Shown here piece after piece: positions 17,068 through 26,681 of a stretch of 64,000 bases of DNA. Position numbers and translations under genes: made by a program. The DNA is from PoT sp049331405 (lineage in GTDB: Bacteria > Planctomycetota > Planctomycetia > Isosphaerales > Isosphaeraceae): positions 3,348,001-3,412,000 of the forward strand of contig NZ_CP186274.1 of the NCBI RefSeq assembly GCF_049331405.1. The letters are read 5' to 3'. The notes beneath the pieces are model-generated. The model was not told where the DNA came from, ran no database searches, and saw nothing but the letters and a program-made list of their open reading frames with translations. The first letter of the stretch is position 1. Every line of letters starts with the position of its first letter.

Positions 17068-17766
17068 TCAGCCGACCAGGGCCATCTCGTGATGATGTCT
17101 TGGCTTCAGGGGGGCGAGTGTCCTGGGCATGTCCTCATCGGTCGGCCCGTGGACGGCGTGGTCGAAGCTTGCGAAGAACTTGTACTTCTTGCCCCTCTTC
17201 GTCAGGTCGCGGAAGGTGCCGATGCCGCGCTCGTCGAAGCCCCGGCAATATTGCATCCAGAGATAAGCGGCCGCCACCGAGTCGGACCGGCTACTGTGCG
17301 TCGGGACGTGGGCGATCTGGTCGACGAGGCAGGCCTCATTCAGCCCGCAGGCCTTGCGGCCGAGCAAGGGCCTCACGTACATGGTGCAGAGGTGGGGGAT
17401 CTCGCGGAAGAGGTCGAGCCGGCTCAGTTCGAACTGGAGGAACCGGAGGTCGAAGTAGACGTTGTGGGCGGCCAGCACGCAGCCCGAGAGGCTGCGGACG
17501 AGTTCTTGAGCGACGTCCTCGAACTTGGGGGCGTCGGCGACGTCCCGGTCGGTGAGGCCGTGGATCTCGGCCGCGGCCATCCTCCGGCAGGGGTTGACGA
17601 GCGTATCCAGGACGACCTTCGGCTGCGAGCCCGGGTCGATCCTCACGACCGAGACCTCGACCACGCGATCCTGCCCCGGAGAGAGCCCCGTGGTCTCGAA
17701 GTCGAGGACCGCGATGGGGGTCTCTTGGATCGCGTGATCCAGAATTCCGGGGGGTCGGCTTACCAT
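17068..17766 (-). CDS. DnaQ-like DEDDh 3'-5' exonuclease
   Basis: 232 residues from the ATG at 17764-17766, preferred because AGGA lies 8 bases upstream; the ATG three codons earlier is an alternative. Exonuclease motif I is AVLDFETTGLS (Asp, Glu). Motif II is AAHNVYFDLRFL. Motif III appears as HSSRSDSVAA with the catalytic His and Asp. The family hydrolyses DNA or RNA 3' ends using two metals; members act as polymerase III proofreading subunits or stand-alone nucleases. There is no helicase or GIY-YIG extension, so this is a stand-alone form. It lies 149 bases downstream of the esterase gene on the same strand. Confidence 0.88.
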   Translation of the reverse strand: MVSRPPGILDHAIQETPIAVLDFETTGLSPGQDRVVEVSVVRIDPGSQPKVVLDTLVNPCRRMAAAEIHGLTDRDVADAPKFEDVAQELVRSLSGCVLAAHNVYFDLRFLQFELSRLDLFREIPHLCTMYVRPLLGRKACGLNEACLVDQIAHVPTHSSRSDSVAAAYLWMQYCRGFDERGIGTFRDLTKRGKKYKFFASFDHAVHGPTDEDMPRTLAPLKPRHHHEMALVG

Positions 17767-17915
17767 GGGTGCCATCCTGGTTGGGTTTCGCGCGGACGAT
17801 GTCGGTCGGTCGTTATGCGACGGCAATCCTTCGCGTCGATCGATTCTAACAACATCCGCGCGATTTGGGTCGACGATTGCCGGACAATTGTCCAAAACCC
17901 AATCCCCTCCGAGGG

Positions 17916-19943
17916 TTAACGCCCCTGCGTCGGCGGCCTGAGCTCCCAGCGCTCGCCGAAGAAGTCGGCGTCGACAACGGCCCCGGGGAATCGCGGGTTC
18001 GGCGGCGTCTGCACGTCGATGATCGCCCAATCGGGCAGCTTGGGCACCTGTCGGGCATTGTTCAGGTAGTCATATTCGCGGTGGGTGAACCCGCTGTTCA
18101 GCACGACGTACTTGCTCGGGTTAAGAGGGTTGGGATAAATCTGGATCAAGGCATGCGTGTCGGCCGGGAACGACTTGTCGCCGACTTTGATGCGTTCCTG
18201 ATCCCACGAGATCGGGAGTTTGTCGGCGATCTTCTTGAGGACGGCGTTGCTCTCGGGGTCGCCCCAGAGGGCTAGGTTCGACGAGGCGATGTCGGCGTCT
18301 GTCACGTCCTTGTCCGCCTTCACGCGAGCCTCGCCGCGGAACTGGCGTCGCCACTCCGAGATCGCCCGCTTGCTCTCCGACTCGACCCAGGCGTTGACGC
18401 GCGGGTGCTTGCCGGTGCCGGTGGGCGTGACGAAGACGAACGAGTCCATGAAGGCGTCGTCGACCGGCCCCTGGAGGTCATGCTTCTTGCGTAGGCCTTC
18501 GGAGCCGTCAGGGCCGATGGCCCAGGTGCTGCCGGCCCGATGCAGTTGGAGCTTCCAGGAGTGGTCTGAGAAGGGGCGGTGTCCATCAAGTTTGATCCCA
18601 TCCACCTCGATCGCGACCGGCACATCCACGGGGAAGGGGGATCGGCCGGGGGGGAAGTCCAGGGTCAGGGCCTGGACGTTCTCCGTCTTGATCACGACCC
18701 CGTTGGCGACGACGAACCCGCGCACGCGGGTCGACTTCCAGTGCTCCTGGAGCGCATCGACCGTCAGCCAGTGGATGCGGTTATACTTGAGTGTCGTGGT
18801 GGCGAATGCGAGGTCGAGCGGGAATTTCCGGCGGCCGACCTCGGCGAGGCTGTCCAACCTCCGGTCGATCTCGACCTTGGAGTCGGGGTGATACTCGTGC
18901 CCCTTGCCGGGTCCGATGAGGTGCAGGAGGTCGATGCCTTCCTTCCGCAAGGCCTCGACCATGACATCCGCGGCCTGCTTCTGATTGTCGCGCTCGCCGC
19001 TGTACGCAATCGTCGGCAACGACCGGATGTTGGCGGCGAACTCGGGGCAGTCGTAGAGTTTCCAGAGGGTCTTCTCGTACCAGGTCGGCTGCAGCGTCTC
19101 GCGCTGGAAGACCTTGAGGAAGAGCGGCGTCTCCGAGAACCCGGCCCCGGGCGCGGCGGCGAACCAGCGGTCGGGATAATGCACGGCGAATTGCCAGCAC
19201 CCTGCGCCACCCATCGAGAACCCCCGCATCCCGATGCGATCGTCGTCGATCTGATAGTTGCGACGGACCGAGTCGATCGCCTCGAGCACGTCGACCTCGC
19301 CCGCGAACTTGAAGGCGTTGTTGTAGCGCCCGTAAGGATGCAACACGATCGTCTTCGCCGGTGTGAAGATGCCCTTATTCTTTTGATGGTCGTCGAGGAA
19401 GTTCACCTCGCTCAGCACCTCGCCCCGGCCGTGGAGCCAGACGTCCAGACGCGTCGGGACCTCCGCGGCGAACTTGTAGGTCTCGGGGATCACAAGGCCA
19501 TAAGGTTGGACCGATCCGTCGATCTTCGAGACGTAGCCTCGCACGACGAGCCCGGTCTTCGTCGTCCAGGGGGCCGTGCCCAGGAGCAATTGCTCGGCGC
19601 GTCGTCGCCCCTCTTCGAGCAGGGCCTTCGCCTTGGCGATCTCCTGAGGCTTGAAGAATTCCTGATATTTTAGGGCGTCGTGGGCCGCCTTATGGAAGAT
19701 CTGGACGTCGCAGACGAGGTCCTTGAGCTTCGGATCCTTGCTGGCGAGCAGCTTCTGGATCTGGGCATCGAGGTCCCCCAGGGACGTCTCGATCGCCTTG
19801 CGGTCCTCGTCGGGGACGGCCACGCCCGGCGGCGGGACGGGCCGCACCTTGGTCGGGATGTTGTCCTGGATGCCGTCCGCCAGGGCGAGCGTCGTTCCGG
19901 CGAGGATGAAGGTCATTGCGAGCAAGGCCCGGCTCGGCACCAT
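17916..19943 (-). CDS. Secreted alpha/beta-hydrolase (prolyl-oligopeptidase/esterase type)
   Basis: 675 residues with a signal peptide (MVPSRALLAMTFILAGTTLALA). The start is fixed by GGAG seven bases upstream. Residues ~35-110 are helical. The hydrolase core follows: nucleophile elbow MRGFSMGGAG, Asp in SGERDNQK and His in GPGKGHEYHP. The last ~300 residues form a beta-rich extension common in planctomycete enzymes of this type. Likely an exported esterase or peptidase; the substrate is not evident. It could share a transcript with the downstream exonuclease gene. Confidence 0.82.
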   Translation of the reverse strand: MVPSRALLAMTFILAGTTLALADGIQDNIPTKVRPVPPPGVAVPDEDRKAIETSLGDLDAQIQKLLASKDPKLKDLVCDVQIFHKAAHDALKYQEFFKPQEIAKAKALLEEGRRRAEQLLLGTAPWTTKTGLVVRGYVSKIDGSVQPYGLVIPETYKFAAEVPTRLDVWLHGRGEVLSEVNFLDDHQKNKGIFTPAKTIVLHPYGRYNNAFKFAGEVDVLEAIDSVRRNYQIDDDRIGMRGFSMGGAGCWQFAVHYPDRWFAAAPGAGFSETPLFLKVFQRETLQPTWYEKTLWKLYDCPEFAANIRSLPTIAYSGERDNQKQAADVMVEALRKEGIDLLHLIGPGKGHEYHPDSKVEIDRRLDSLAEVGRRKFPLDLAFATTTLKYNRIHWLTVDALQEHWKSTRVRGFVVANGVVIKTENVQALTLDFPPGRSPFPVDVPVAIEVDGIKLDGHRPFSDHSWKLQLHRAGSTWAIGPDGSEGLRKKHDLQGPVDDAFMDSFVFVTPTGTGKHPRVNAWVESESKRAISEWRRQFRGEARVKADKDVTDADIASSNLALWGDPESNAVLKKIADKLPISWDQERIKVGDKSFPADTHALIQIYPNPLNPSKYVVLNSGFTHREYDYLNNARQVPKLPDWAIIDVQTPPNPRFPGAVVDADFFGERWELRPPTQGR

Positions 19944-20100
19944 GACGGAACTCCGGCAAATGTTGATGGATAAGGGATGGCAGCGGCACGCATCCCAGTC
20001 GACCCCGGGGGGATGGGTTACGATTCTTATGGCCGGGCGGTCGAGAGTCAACGGCCCAGGGGCGATGGCCGCCTCATGGGCGAGCCCCCGTCAAATCAAG

Positions 20101-20140
20101 GACGCCGAGGCGTCCGCACAATCGCGGCCGCCTCGGCGTC
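20101..20140 (-). terminator. Hairpin after the HEAT-repeat gene
   Basis: Perfect 12-base stem GACGCCGAGGCG (20101-20112) / CGCCTCGGCGTC (20129-20140), 36 bases beyond the HEAT-gene stop. Weak U content follows on the minus strand. Confidence 0.55.
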
Positions 20141-20175
20141 GTGAAGGTCTGGCGGGTCTCGTCAGAGCCCAGAGG

Positions 20176-22353
20176 TCAGATCGTGTCCTTCTGAATGCGG
20201 GTCGAGGCCTGCTTCTTGATCAACTCGCTGGCGGCCTCGGCCTGCTTGCGGACCTCGGCGCTCGGGTGTTCCCGCATCTTTTCCAGGGCCGGGATCGCGT
20301 CGGAGGCGTTCGAGCCCGCAAGTCCGATGAACTTGATCGCGAGGAGTCGGACGCTGTCCTGGCTGTGGTCGAGTTGCTTGACCAGCTCCGGCAGCGAACG
20401 GACGTCCGGCCCGCTGCGCTCGAAGCGTCGAAGGAGCCGTTCCACCGCGCGGAACTGCTCCTTGTTCTCGGCGAGCAGGATGATGTCGGGGACGAAGAGG
20501 GCACCTTGAGGCCCGAGCCGCTGGATCGACCGCGTGGCCGCGCGACGGACCTCGAGCTTCTCGTCGCGGAGGGCCTTGGCGAGGTAGGGGCGGAGCTGCA
20601 TGGCGTCGATATCGAGGCTGCCGAGCGCGAGGGCGGCGGCCTCGCGGACCTCGAACTCCTTCGCATCCATCAGCGGGGCTAGCCGCTCGAAGGTGGGCTG
20701 AGCCGCCTTGCCGAGCTTGCCCAGCGTGAGGGCGGCGATCGTGCGGATCTTGGGCGAGGGGTCGTCGAGCAGGGCACCCAGGGCCGGCACGGCATTCGAC
20801 GCGGCCTGGCCGAAGCTGCCGACGTATTCGGCGGCGGCGAGGCGGACGTCCATATCCGGGCTCCCGAGCTTGGCGATGATCTCGGGGAGTGAATTCCGGC
20901 CGAGCGGGCCCATCGATCGCAGGATGTCGATGGCCTGGCGCTGGACCTTGGGCTCGGCGTCATTCAGCATCCCGGAGATGTCGCGGACGAGGACCTCGTC
21001 GCGAGGCGCCGAGTGGGCCAGGATGTCGATGGCCTTGACGCGGATCTCGGCCGACTCGTCCTTCAGCATATTTCGCACGGCCGGCGCGGACTCGGCGGCC
21101 CGCGGGCCAAGCAATCCGATCGAAGTCAGGAACGCCGCCTTGACCTCGGGCTCGTGGTCGGAGAGGCCGACCGTCAGGGCCTGGGCGGTCCCCTGCGAGA
21201 CCGGCCGGATCTTGCCGAGGGCCAAGGCCGAGGCTTGCTTGACCCGGGGCTCGGGCGACTTGAGCCCTTCCAGCAAGCGGGGGACGATCGGCCGGCCGAT
21301 CTGCGAGAGGGCCTCGGCGATCTGGTCGACCCGGCTCTGCTTCTGCTCGAGGGCGCCGAGCAGCATCGGCGTCGCGTCGGTGCCGAGCTTGCCGAGGAGA
21401 TAGGCCGACATCCGGGCCGGCTCAGCTTCCTCGCCGGTCAGCAGCTTGACGAGTTCGGGGGCCAGCTTCGTGAGCGTCGCCCGATGTTCGACGAGGATGC
21501 GGACCGCGCCCAGGCGGACCCGCTCCTCCTTGTCCCGGAGCGCCGACATCAGGAGGGGCAGGAGGATTTCGTCGGAGAGGGCCAGGTGCCGGGCCGAGTC
21601 GAACGCCGCGGCCCGAACGGCCGGCACTGTGTCGCTCGTCGCCTTGAGGATCGCCGCCGTCACCGGGTCGGTCGGGGGCGAGACATGACCGAGGCTCAGC
21701 ACGGCCCATTCCCGCAGCACGTCATTCTCGGAGGTGGCCGCCGCGAGGAGCGGCTCGACGGCCGGAGCGCCGATCTTGCCGAGGGCGAGCGACGACTCGC
21801 GACGCATGCGTTCACTCTTGTCCGAGAGGAACGGCATGAGGTCGGGGACGGCCGGTCCGGCGTCGGCACCGATCCGGCCGAGGGCCATGATGACCTCGGC
21901 CCTGACGCTCTCCTTGCGCTCCTTGAGGAGGCCGCGGAGGGCTTCCACGGCGGGCTTGCCGATCCCGGCCAGGGCCAGGGCCGAGCGGTAGTCCTGGTGG
22001 GTCTCCTCCTTGCCTTGCCCGCCGTAGTCGGTGCGGAGCGTGTGGACCAGGGCCGGAATCGCCGGCTCGGCGTCGGGGCCGAGGGCCACAACGGAGTCGA
22101 GGACGGCGAGGCGGACCTGGCCGTCCTTGTCCTTCATGAGCAGCTCGATCAGGTCCGGAAGGGCCGCCTTCTGCGCGGCGTGGTCGGAGTTGCGGAGCTT
22201 CCAGGTGGCCGCGCGGCGGGCGTCGACGTCCTCGGCGTGGAGGGCCGGGTTACGCGCCTCGGGCGGCTTGGCGGCCGGCTCTTCGCCGGTCGCGGCGAGC
22301 GGCCCCGACATGGCGACCATCAGAAGCGGCAGACTCCATCGACGAATCCACAC
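20176..22353 (-). CDS. Secreted HEAT-repeat protein
   Basis: 725 residues from a GTG (22351-22353) chosen because GAGGAG lies seven bases before it. This start opens directly into a signal peptide (WIRRWSLPLLMVAMSGPLAATG). The rest is about 15 or more HEAT repeats of ~35 residues with patterns such as VR..A...LG.IG..A.P.L. The repeats form a solenoid for protein binding; no catalytic motif is visible. It lies in the same direction downstream of the DUF1552 and cytochrome genes, separated by a strong hairpin, so it may be co-ordinately or separately expressed. Confidence 0.88.
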   Translation of the reverse strand: MWIRRWSLPLLMVAMSGPLAATGEEPAAKPPEARNPALHAEDVDARRAATWKLRNSDHAAQKAALPDLIELLMKDKDGQVRLAVLDSVVALGPDAEPAIPALVHTLRTDYGGQGKEETHQDYRSALALAGIGKPAVEALRGLLKERKESVRAEVIMALGRIGADAGPAVPDLMPFLSDKSERMRRESSLALGKIGAPAVEPLLAAATSENDVLREWAVLSLGHVSPPTDPVTAAILKATSDTVPAVRAAAFDSARHLALSDEILLPLLMSALRDKEERVRLGAVRILVEHRATLTKLAPELVKLLTGEEAEPARMSAYLLGKLGTDATPMLLGALEQKQSRVDQIAEALSQIGRPIVPRLLEGLKSPEPRVKQASALALGKIRPVSQGTAQALTVGLSDHEPEVKAAFLTSIGLLGPRAAESAPAVRNMLKDESAEIRVKAIDILAHSAPRDEVLVRDISGMLNDAEPKVQRQAIDILRSMGPLGRNSLPEIIAKLGSPDMDVRLAAAEYVGSFGQAASNAVPALGALLDDPSPKIRTIAALTLGKLGKAAQPTFERLAPLMDAKEFEVREAAALALGSLDIDAMQLRPYLAKALRDEKLEVRRAATRSIQRLGPQGALFVPDIILLAENKEQFRAVERLLRRFERSGPDVRSLPELVKQLDHSQDSVRLLAIKFIGLAGSNASDAIPALEKMREHPSAEVRKQAEAASELIKKQASTRIQKDTI

Positions 22354-22510
22354 GACGGCACTCCTCGCTTGACGCGTTATCGCGGTTGTCTTCCGGGGGC
22401 ACATGTGCCGAGACGCCGGGATGTCGGTTGGACGATCCGGATGACCGGGCGTGGCCGGCACTTCAACTGGGATGGTGGCGAGGACGGCTGATCGAGGCGA
22501 GTCGGGCCGA

Positions 22511-22542
22511 GGACGCACGCCGATGGCGATCGGCGTGCGTCC
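22511..22542 (-). terminator. Hairpin between DUF1552 and HEAT-repeat genes
   Basis: Perfect 14-base stem GGACGCACGCCGAT (22511-22524) / ATCGGCGTGCGTCC (22529-22542) with GGCG loop, 26 bases past the DUF1552 stop. There is no U-tract. Confidence 0.65.
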
Positions 22543-22567
22543 CGTCCCGCAAGGAGGAACCGTCGGA

Positions 22568-23905
22568 TCAGGCGAGGAGGCCCGGGATGACTTCGGTGCT
22601 GTCGCCGAAGCGGTCCGTCGGGACGCCCGCCTGCTGGAGCATGGCGAGGAGCAGGTTCGACATCGGGGTCTCGACCCGGCACTTCGTGTGCTGGCCGGTC
22701 CGGAACGAGCCGCCCCCCTTGCCGACCACGACGACCGGCAAGTTGACGTGGTCGTGGCGGTCGCCGTCGCTGATGCCGCTGCCGAAGAGGACCATCGAGT
22801 TATCGAGCAAGGAAGAGCCGTTGGCCTCCTCGATCCCCATCATCTTCTCGACCATGTAGCCGAGGATCGAGATGTGGTAGCGGTCGATCTCGCGCAGCTT
22901 GCGGTTCTTCTCGGCCTCGTTGCCGTGGTGCGACAACTCGTGGTGGCCGTCGGTGAAGCCGAGCCAGGGGTAGTTGCGGTCGGACGCTTCCTTCGTGACC
23001 ATGAAGGTCGAGGCGCGGGTGCTGTCGGTCTGGAAGGCCAGGACCATCAGGTCGCACATCAGGCGCAGGTGGTCGTCGAAGTCTTCCGGGATCCCTTCGG
23101 GGCGATGGAAGCCGGCGCTGGCGACGTTGGTCGAGGCCCCCGCGCTCTGGATCCGACGCTCGACCTCGCGGACGCCCGTCAGGTACTGGTCGAGCTTGCG
23201 TTGGTCGGTCTTGGCGACGCGGTTGCGGATGCGGTGGGCGTCGTCGAGCACGTAGTCGATCATGCTCTTGCGATAGAAGTCGCGGTCGGCGACGGTCGCC
23301 TGCGTCAGGCTATTCGACCCCTGCGTGAAGAGGCGATCGAAGACGACCTTGGGGTTCATCTCGTAAGGGGCGGGGGACGTGGCCGTCCGCCAGGAGATGT
23401 GCGTCTTATACGTGCCGCTGTACCCGAAGGCGTTGCCCGAGCGGGCCGACTCGCAGCCGAGCTCGAGGCTCGGGAATCGCGTCGCCGAACCGACGTGCTT
23501 GGCGTAGACCTGGTCGACGGACGTGTCGACCCGGACGTTGTCCTGCGTCTTGTAGGCCTGGGCTCCAGTCAGGAAGCTCGCCGCCCCCTGGCCGTGGCCG
23601 CAGCCTTCGGTGTCGCCGTTGGTCAGGGCGGTGTTGTGGACGAGGCCATGGAAGGTGTTGAGGTATTCCTTGGCGAACGAGAGGGGCTGGAGCGTCTCGG
23701 GGAGGTCGACCAGAGGGCCTTCGTGCTGGGGGAACCAGGTCGGCAGGTGGACGCCGTTGGGGACGTACCAGTAGCACATCCGCACCGGGGGCGTGGCCGA
23801 CTTCGCCGCCGCCTTGGCGACCGGCGCGAGGCTCTCCATCCAGGGCAGGGCCAGCGCGGCTCCCAGACCGCGGAGCATGGTTCGGCGGGTCACATGAGTC
23901 GCCAT
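22568..23905 (-). CDS. DUF1552 Tat-exported protein
   Basis: 445 residues. The start MATHVTRRTMLRG gives a twin-arginine signal followed by LGAALALPWMESLA. The whole chain matches the planctomycete DUF1552 pattern: MCYWYVPNGVHLPTWFP near the start, the middle DDHLRLMCDLMVLAFQTD, and LLDNSMVLFGSGISDGDRHDH near the end. The biochemical role is not established. These proteins are almost always encoded beside a DUF1587/1592/1585 cytochrome, as here, so a shared periplasmic process is likely. It lies 91 bases downstream of that gene, presumably one operon. Confidence 0.93.
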   Translation of the reverse strand: MATHVTRRTMLRGLGAALALPWMESLAPVAKAAAKSATPPVRMCYWYVPNGVHLPTWFPQHEGPLVDLPETLQPLSFAKEYLNTFHGLVHNTALTNGDTEGCGHGQGAASFLTGAQAYKTQDNVRVDTSVDQVYAKHVGSATRFPSLELGCESARSGNAFGYSGTYKTHISWRTATSPAPYEMNPKVVFDRLFTQGSNSLTQATVADRDFYRKSMIDYVLDDAHRIRNRVAKTDQRKLDQYLTGVREVERRIQSAGASTNVASAGFHRPEGIPEDFDDHLRLMCDLMVLAFQTDSTRASTFMVTKEASDRNYPWLGFTDGHHELSHHGNEAEKNRKLREIDRYHISILGYMVEKMMGIEEANGSSLLDNSMVLFGSGISDGDRHDHVNLPVVVVGKGGGSFRTGQHTKCRVETPMSNLLLAMLQQAGVPTDRFGDSTEVIPGLLA

Positions 23906-23996
23906 ATCATCGATCCCCAAATGACGCGGGAAATGCACACGATACGCTGCGTTGAACGCGGGAGAGCTTCAGAGCTGAGAGAGAGGTAGGATGATT

Positions 23997-26306
23997 TCAA
24001 CGGGCCAGCCCCCGGTTCTGGAAGGCCTGGCTTTCGACGATGCCGAAGACGATGTCGCGGACCTGATGGCCGTTGGACGCCAGGTGCTTGCGGATATCCT
24101 CGACCGTGCAATAGTCGATGACCTCCAGCCCGCGTCCCAGCCCATAGGTTAGCATGTTCTCGATCAGGCAGCGCGTGAATTTCTTCTCGCCCGTCGTGCC
24201 GAGAAGCTCCTTGAGCTCCTTGACGTCGGCGAACTTGCGCCCGCCGATCAACTCGCCGGAAGGATCAATACGAAACTCGCCGTCCATGGTTCGCCAGCGG
24301 CCGATGGCGTCGTAGTTCTCCAGGGCGAAGCCGAGGGGATCCATCTGCTGGTGGCACGAGGCGCACTCGGCCTTGGATCGGTGGATTTCCATCCGCTCTC
24401 GCAACGAGGCGGCCTCCGAGGCCTGCGGGCTCTCGTCGAGCTTGGCGACGTCGGGGGGCGGCGGGGGCGGCGGGGTGCCAAGGAGCTGCTGCAAGATCCA
24501 CTGGCCCCGCTTCACCGGCGAGGTCCGGTTCGGGTTCGAGGTCAGGGTCAGCACGCTCGCCTGGGTCATGACCCCGCCCCGGCGGCGGTCGGTCAGCTCG
24601 ACCTTGCGGAACTCGTTCCCCTTCACGCCGGGGATCTCGTAGTGCTTGGCGAGCGGCTCGTTCAGGAAGGTGTAATTCGCATCCAGGAGCTCGAGCACGC
24701 TCCGATTGTTGCGGAGGATGTAGCCGAAGAACTGCTCGGTCTCCTGCCGCATCGCGTCGCGGAGCGTGTCGTTGAACCCCTGGAAGAGTTCCTGGTCGCG
24801 GGCGACGCTGCCGAGCTTGCGGAGCTGAAGCCATTGCCCGGCGAAGTTCCTGACGAACTCCTCCGACTTCGGGTCGTCCAGCATCCGGCCGACCTGCCGC
24901 CTCAGATCCTTCCTCAAGGTCCCTTCGCGGGCCGCGGTGAAGAGGGCTTCGTCGGGCATGCTGCTCCAGAGGAAGTAGGAGAGCCTGCTGGCGAGCTCGT
25001 ATTCATTGAGGGGCCGGTCGGTCTTGCTCTCCTCGGGCTCCACGAGGAAGAGGAACTGCGGCGAGGCGAGGACCGTCGTCAGGGCGAGTTGGATCGAACG
25101 CTCGTAGCTCTCTCCGCGGTCGTCGGCCAGGCGGAAGATGTTGAGGACACGCTCGACCTCGTCCGGCTGGACCGGGCGGCGGAAGGCCTTCTGGGCGAAC
25201 TGGGCGATGACATGCCGGGCGGCCTCAAGCCGAGACTCGTCGCCGTATTCGGGGGTCTTCGTCACGATCCGGCGGTGCGACTCCGGCAGCGACTCGGGCC
25301 TGGTGACGACCGGGCCGCGGACGACCATCGAGTCGACGTGGAGCCCGGACTCGTTGCCGTAACGCTTATCGCCGCTGACGTTCGCGGCGAGATCGGTGGG
25401 CTTGTCGGCCTTGAGCTGACCCGGAGCGAGGGCGACGTGGACCGTGTCGTCCCCCTCGGCGACCTTGAGCCAGTAGCGATAGACGACCGTCTCGTCCTGG
25501 ACCTGCACAGCCTCGACCGTGCGTCGATCCTTGCCGAAGCCGATCACCAGGCGAGGCGGCGGGACCGTCTCGGGGATCCCGACGCGGACGAGGCTGAAGT
25601 CGGCCAGATAGAGGCCGGGCTTCATCGTGTGCTTGAACTCGACCGGTGCGTTCGGCGGCAAGGGGTAGGTCTTGAGGCCGATCAACTCGGCCGGGGAGAA
25701 CGCCTGGGCGTCGGGCGGGACGATGGCCTTGCCGAGCGCGACCTCGGCCGCATCGAGATACTTCTCGATGTGGGCGGGCGAGATATTGAGCGCCGATCCG
25801 ACGTTGTCGAAGCCGTAGCCGATGTCGTCGATCGGGAAGTTATCGGCGAGCCGCAGGTCGAGCCCGATCAGGTCGCGAACCGTGTTGTTGTATTCCTGCC
25901 GATTCAGGCGCCTGATGACCACCGGGGTCGAGCCCGACTGCGTGCCGCACTGGGCCGCCAGGAAGTCGTTCTCGATCCAGTTGGTGAGGCGGTCAAACTC
26001 CTCGGCGGTCGGCTGGGGCGAGTCGACCGGCGGCATGATCCGGCCTTGCAGGGCATCCTGGACCTTGAGCCAGGTCTGCCCATCCTTGATCGCCGCGGCC
26101 TGGTCGTCGTATTGGTCGAGGACGATGCCGGCCTCGGCATCCCCCTTCATGTGACACTCGATGCAGTATTTCTCGAGCAGGGGCAGCACCTGCTTCTGAT
26201 ACGCGTCACCCGCCTGCGGCTCCTTCGCCGAAGCCGAGGCCAGCGGGACGAGAAGCAGCAGCGAGAATAGGCAAGCTCTCACGCAATCGACCTTGGGCGT
26301 CTTCAT
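23997..26306 (-). CDS. PSD1-type multidomain cytochrome c (DUF1587/1595/1592/1588/1585)
   Basis: 769 residues with a signal peptide (CLFSLLLLVPLASASA). A cytochrome-c-like haem site CIECH lies near residue 50. The DUF1587 segment (RRLNRQEYNNTVRDLIG) follows, then a carbohydrate-binding-like beta region. DUF1595/1592 (RRPVQPDEVERVLNIF; LASRLSYFLWSSMPDEALF) comes next. DUF1588 (HARTR-like, here RRRGGVMTQASVLTLTSNPNRTSPVKRG) and DUF1585 (LLGTTGEKKFTRCLIENMLTYGLGR) close the chain. A second Cys-pair SCHQQMDPLGFALENYD is typical of the family. It is the first gene of the DUF1552 pair. A periplasmic redox or polysaccharide-related role is assumed in the literature but not proven. Confidence 0.93.
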   Translation of the reverse strand: MKTPKVDCVRACLFSLLLLVPLASASAKEPQAGDAYQKQVLPLLEKYCIECHMKGDAEAGIVLDQYDDQAAAIKDGQTWLKVQDALQGRIMPPVDSPQPTAEEFDRLTNWIENDFLAAQCGTQSGSTPVVIRRLNRQEYNNTVRDLIGLDLRLADNFPIDDIGYGFDNVGSALNISPAHIEKYLDAAEVALGKAIVPPDAQAFSPAELIGLKTYPLPPNAPVEFKHTMKPGLYLADFSLVRVGIPETVPPPRLVIGFGKDRRTVEAVQVQDETVVYRYWLKVAEGDDTVHVALAPGQLKADKPTDLAANVSGDKRYGNESGLHVDSMVVRGPVVTRPESLPESHRRIVTKTPEYGDESRLEAARHVIAQFAQKAFRRPVQPDEVERVLNIFRLADDRGESYERSIQLALTTVLASPQFLFLVEPEESKTDRPLNEYELASRLSYFLWSSMPDEALFTAAREGTLRKDLRRQVGRMLDDPKSEEFVRNFAGQWLQLRKLGSVARDQELFQGFNDTLRDAMRQETEQFFGYILRNNRSVLELLDANYTFLNEPLAKHYEIPGVKGNEFRKVELTDRRRGGVMTQASVLTLTSNPNRTSPVKRGQWILQQLLGTPPPPPPPDVAKLDESPQASEAASLRERMEIHRSKAECASCHQQMDPLGFALENYDAIGRWRTMDGEFRIDPSGELIGGRKFADVKELKELLGTTGEKKFTRCLIENMLTYGLGRGLEVIDYCTVEDIRKHLASNGHQVRDIVFGIVESQAFQNRGLAR

Positions 26307-26681
26307 GGTTTCGCGTGACTCTTAAGCTTGGACTGGACGGTCTTCGTCAAGTCAGGCGGGGATCAACCGGGCGATTCGTCGGAGAGGAGGTTGACTACAG
26401 GAAGGCCGTTGACGGCCCGCGATCGCTGACGACGTTGGGAGAGTGGAACTATTGAAACCGGGCCACACTCGGAGGTCTAGTGGATTATCAATAATTGGTG
26501 CAACGGTTCAGAACATCCCCTGAATGGGCGTTTTTGTGTTCGCGAGCGGCCCGCGTTTTCGAGCGAATACCGAGGATGGGCGAAAAAGCATGGAGGCGTC
26601 GATCGCAGGCCCAACCTTAGGAGAGTCTGATATATCGGTTGAGTCGGATCGCCACCCTTTTGAGTTTTAATTGATACGGAT
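26307..26681. other. Intergenic region upstream of the cytochrome gene
   Basis: Contains the promoter region of the cytochrome/DUF1552 genes on the minus strand and the 3' flank of the methyltransferase gene. It is locally AT-rich around 26480-26500 and 26625-26680. No convincing promoter, hairpin or small gene was found. Confidence 0.45.

Noticed and set aside
24351..26270. 639-codon plus-strand open frame opposite the cytochrome gene
   Set aside because: Antisense shadow; the minus strand carries clear DUF1587-1585 motifs.
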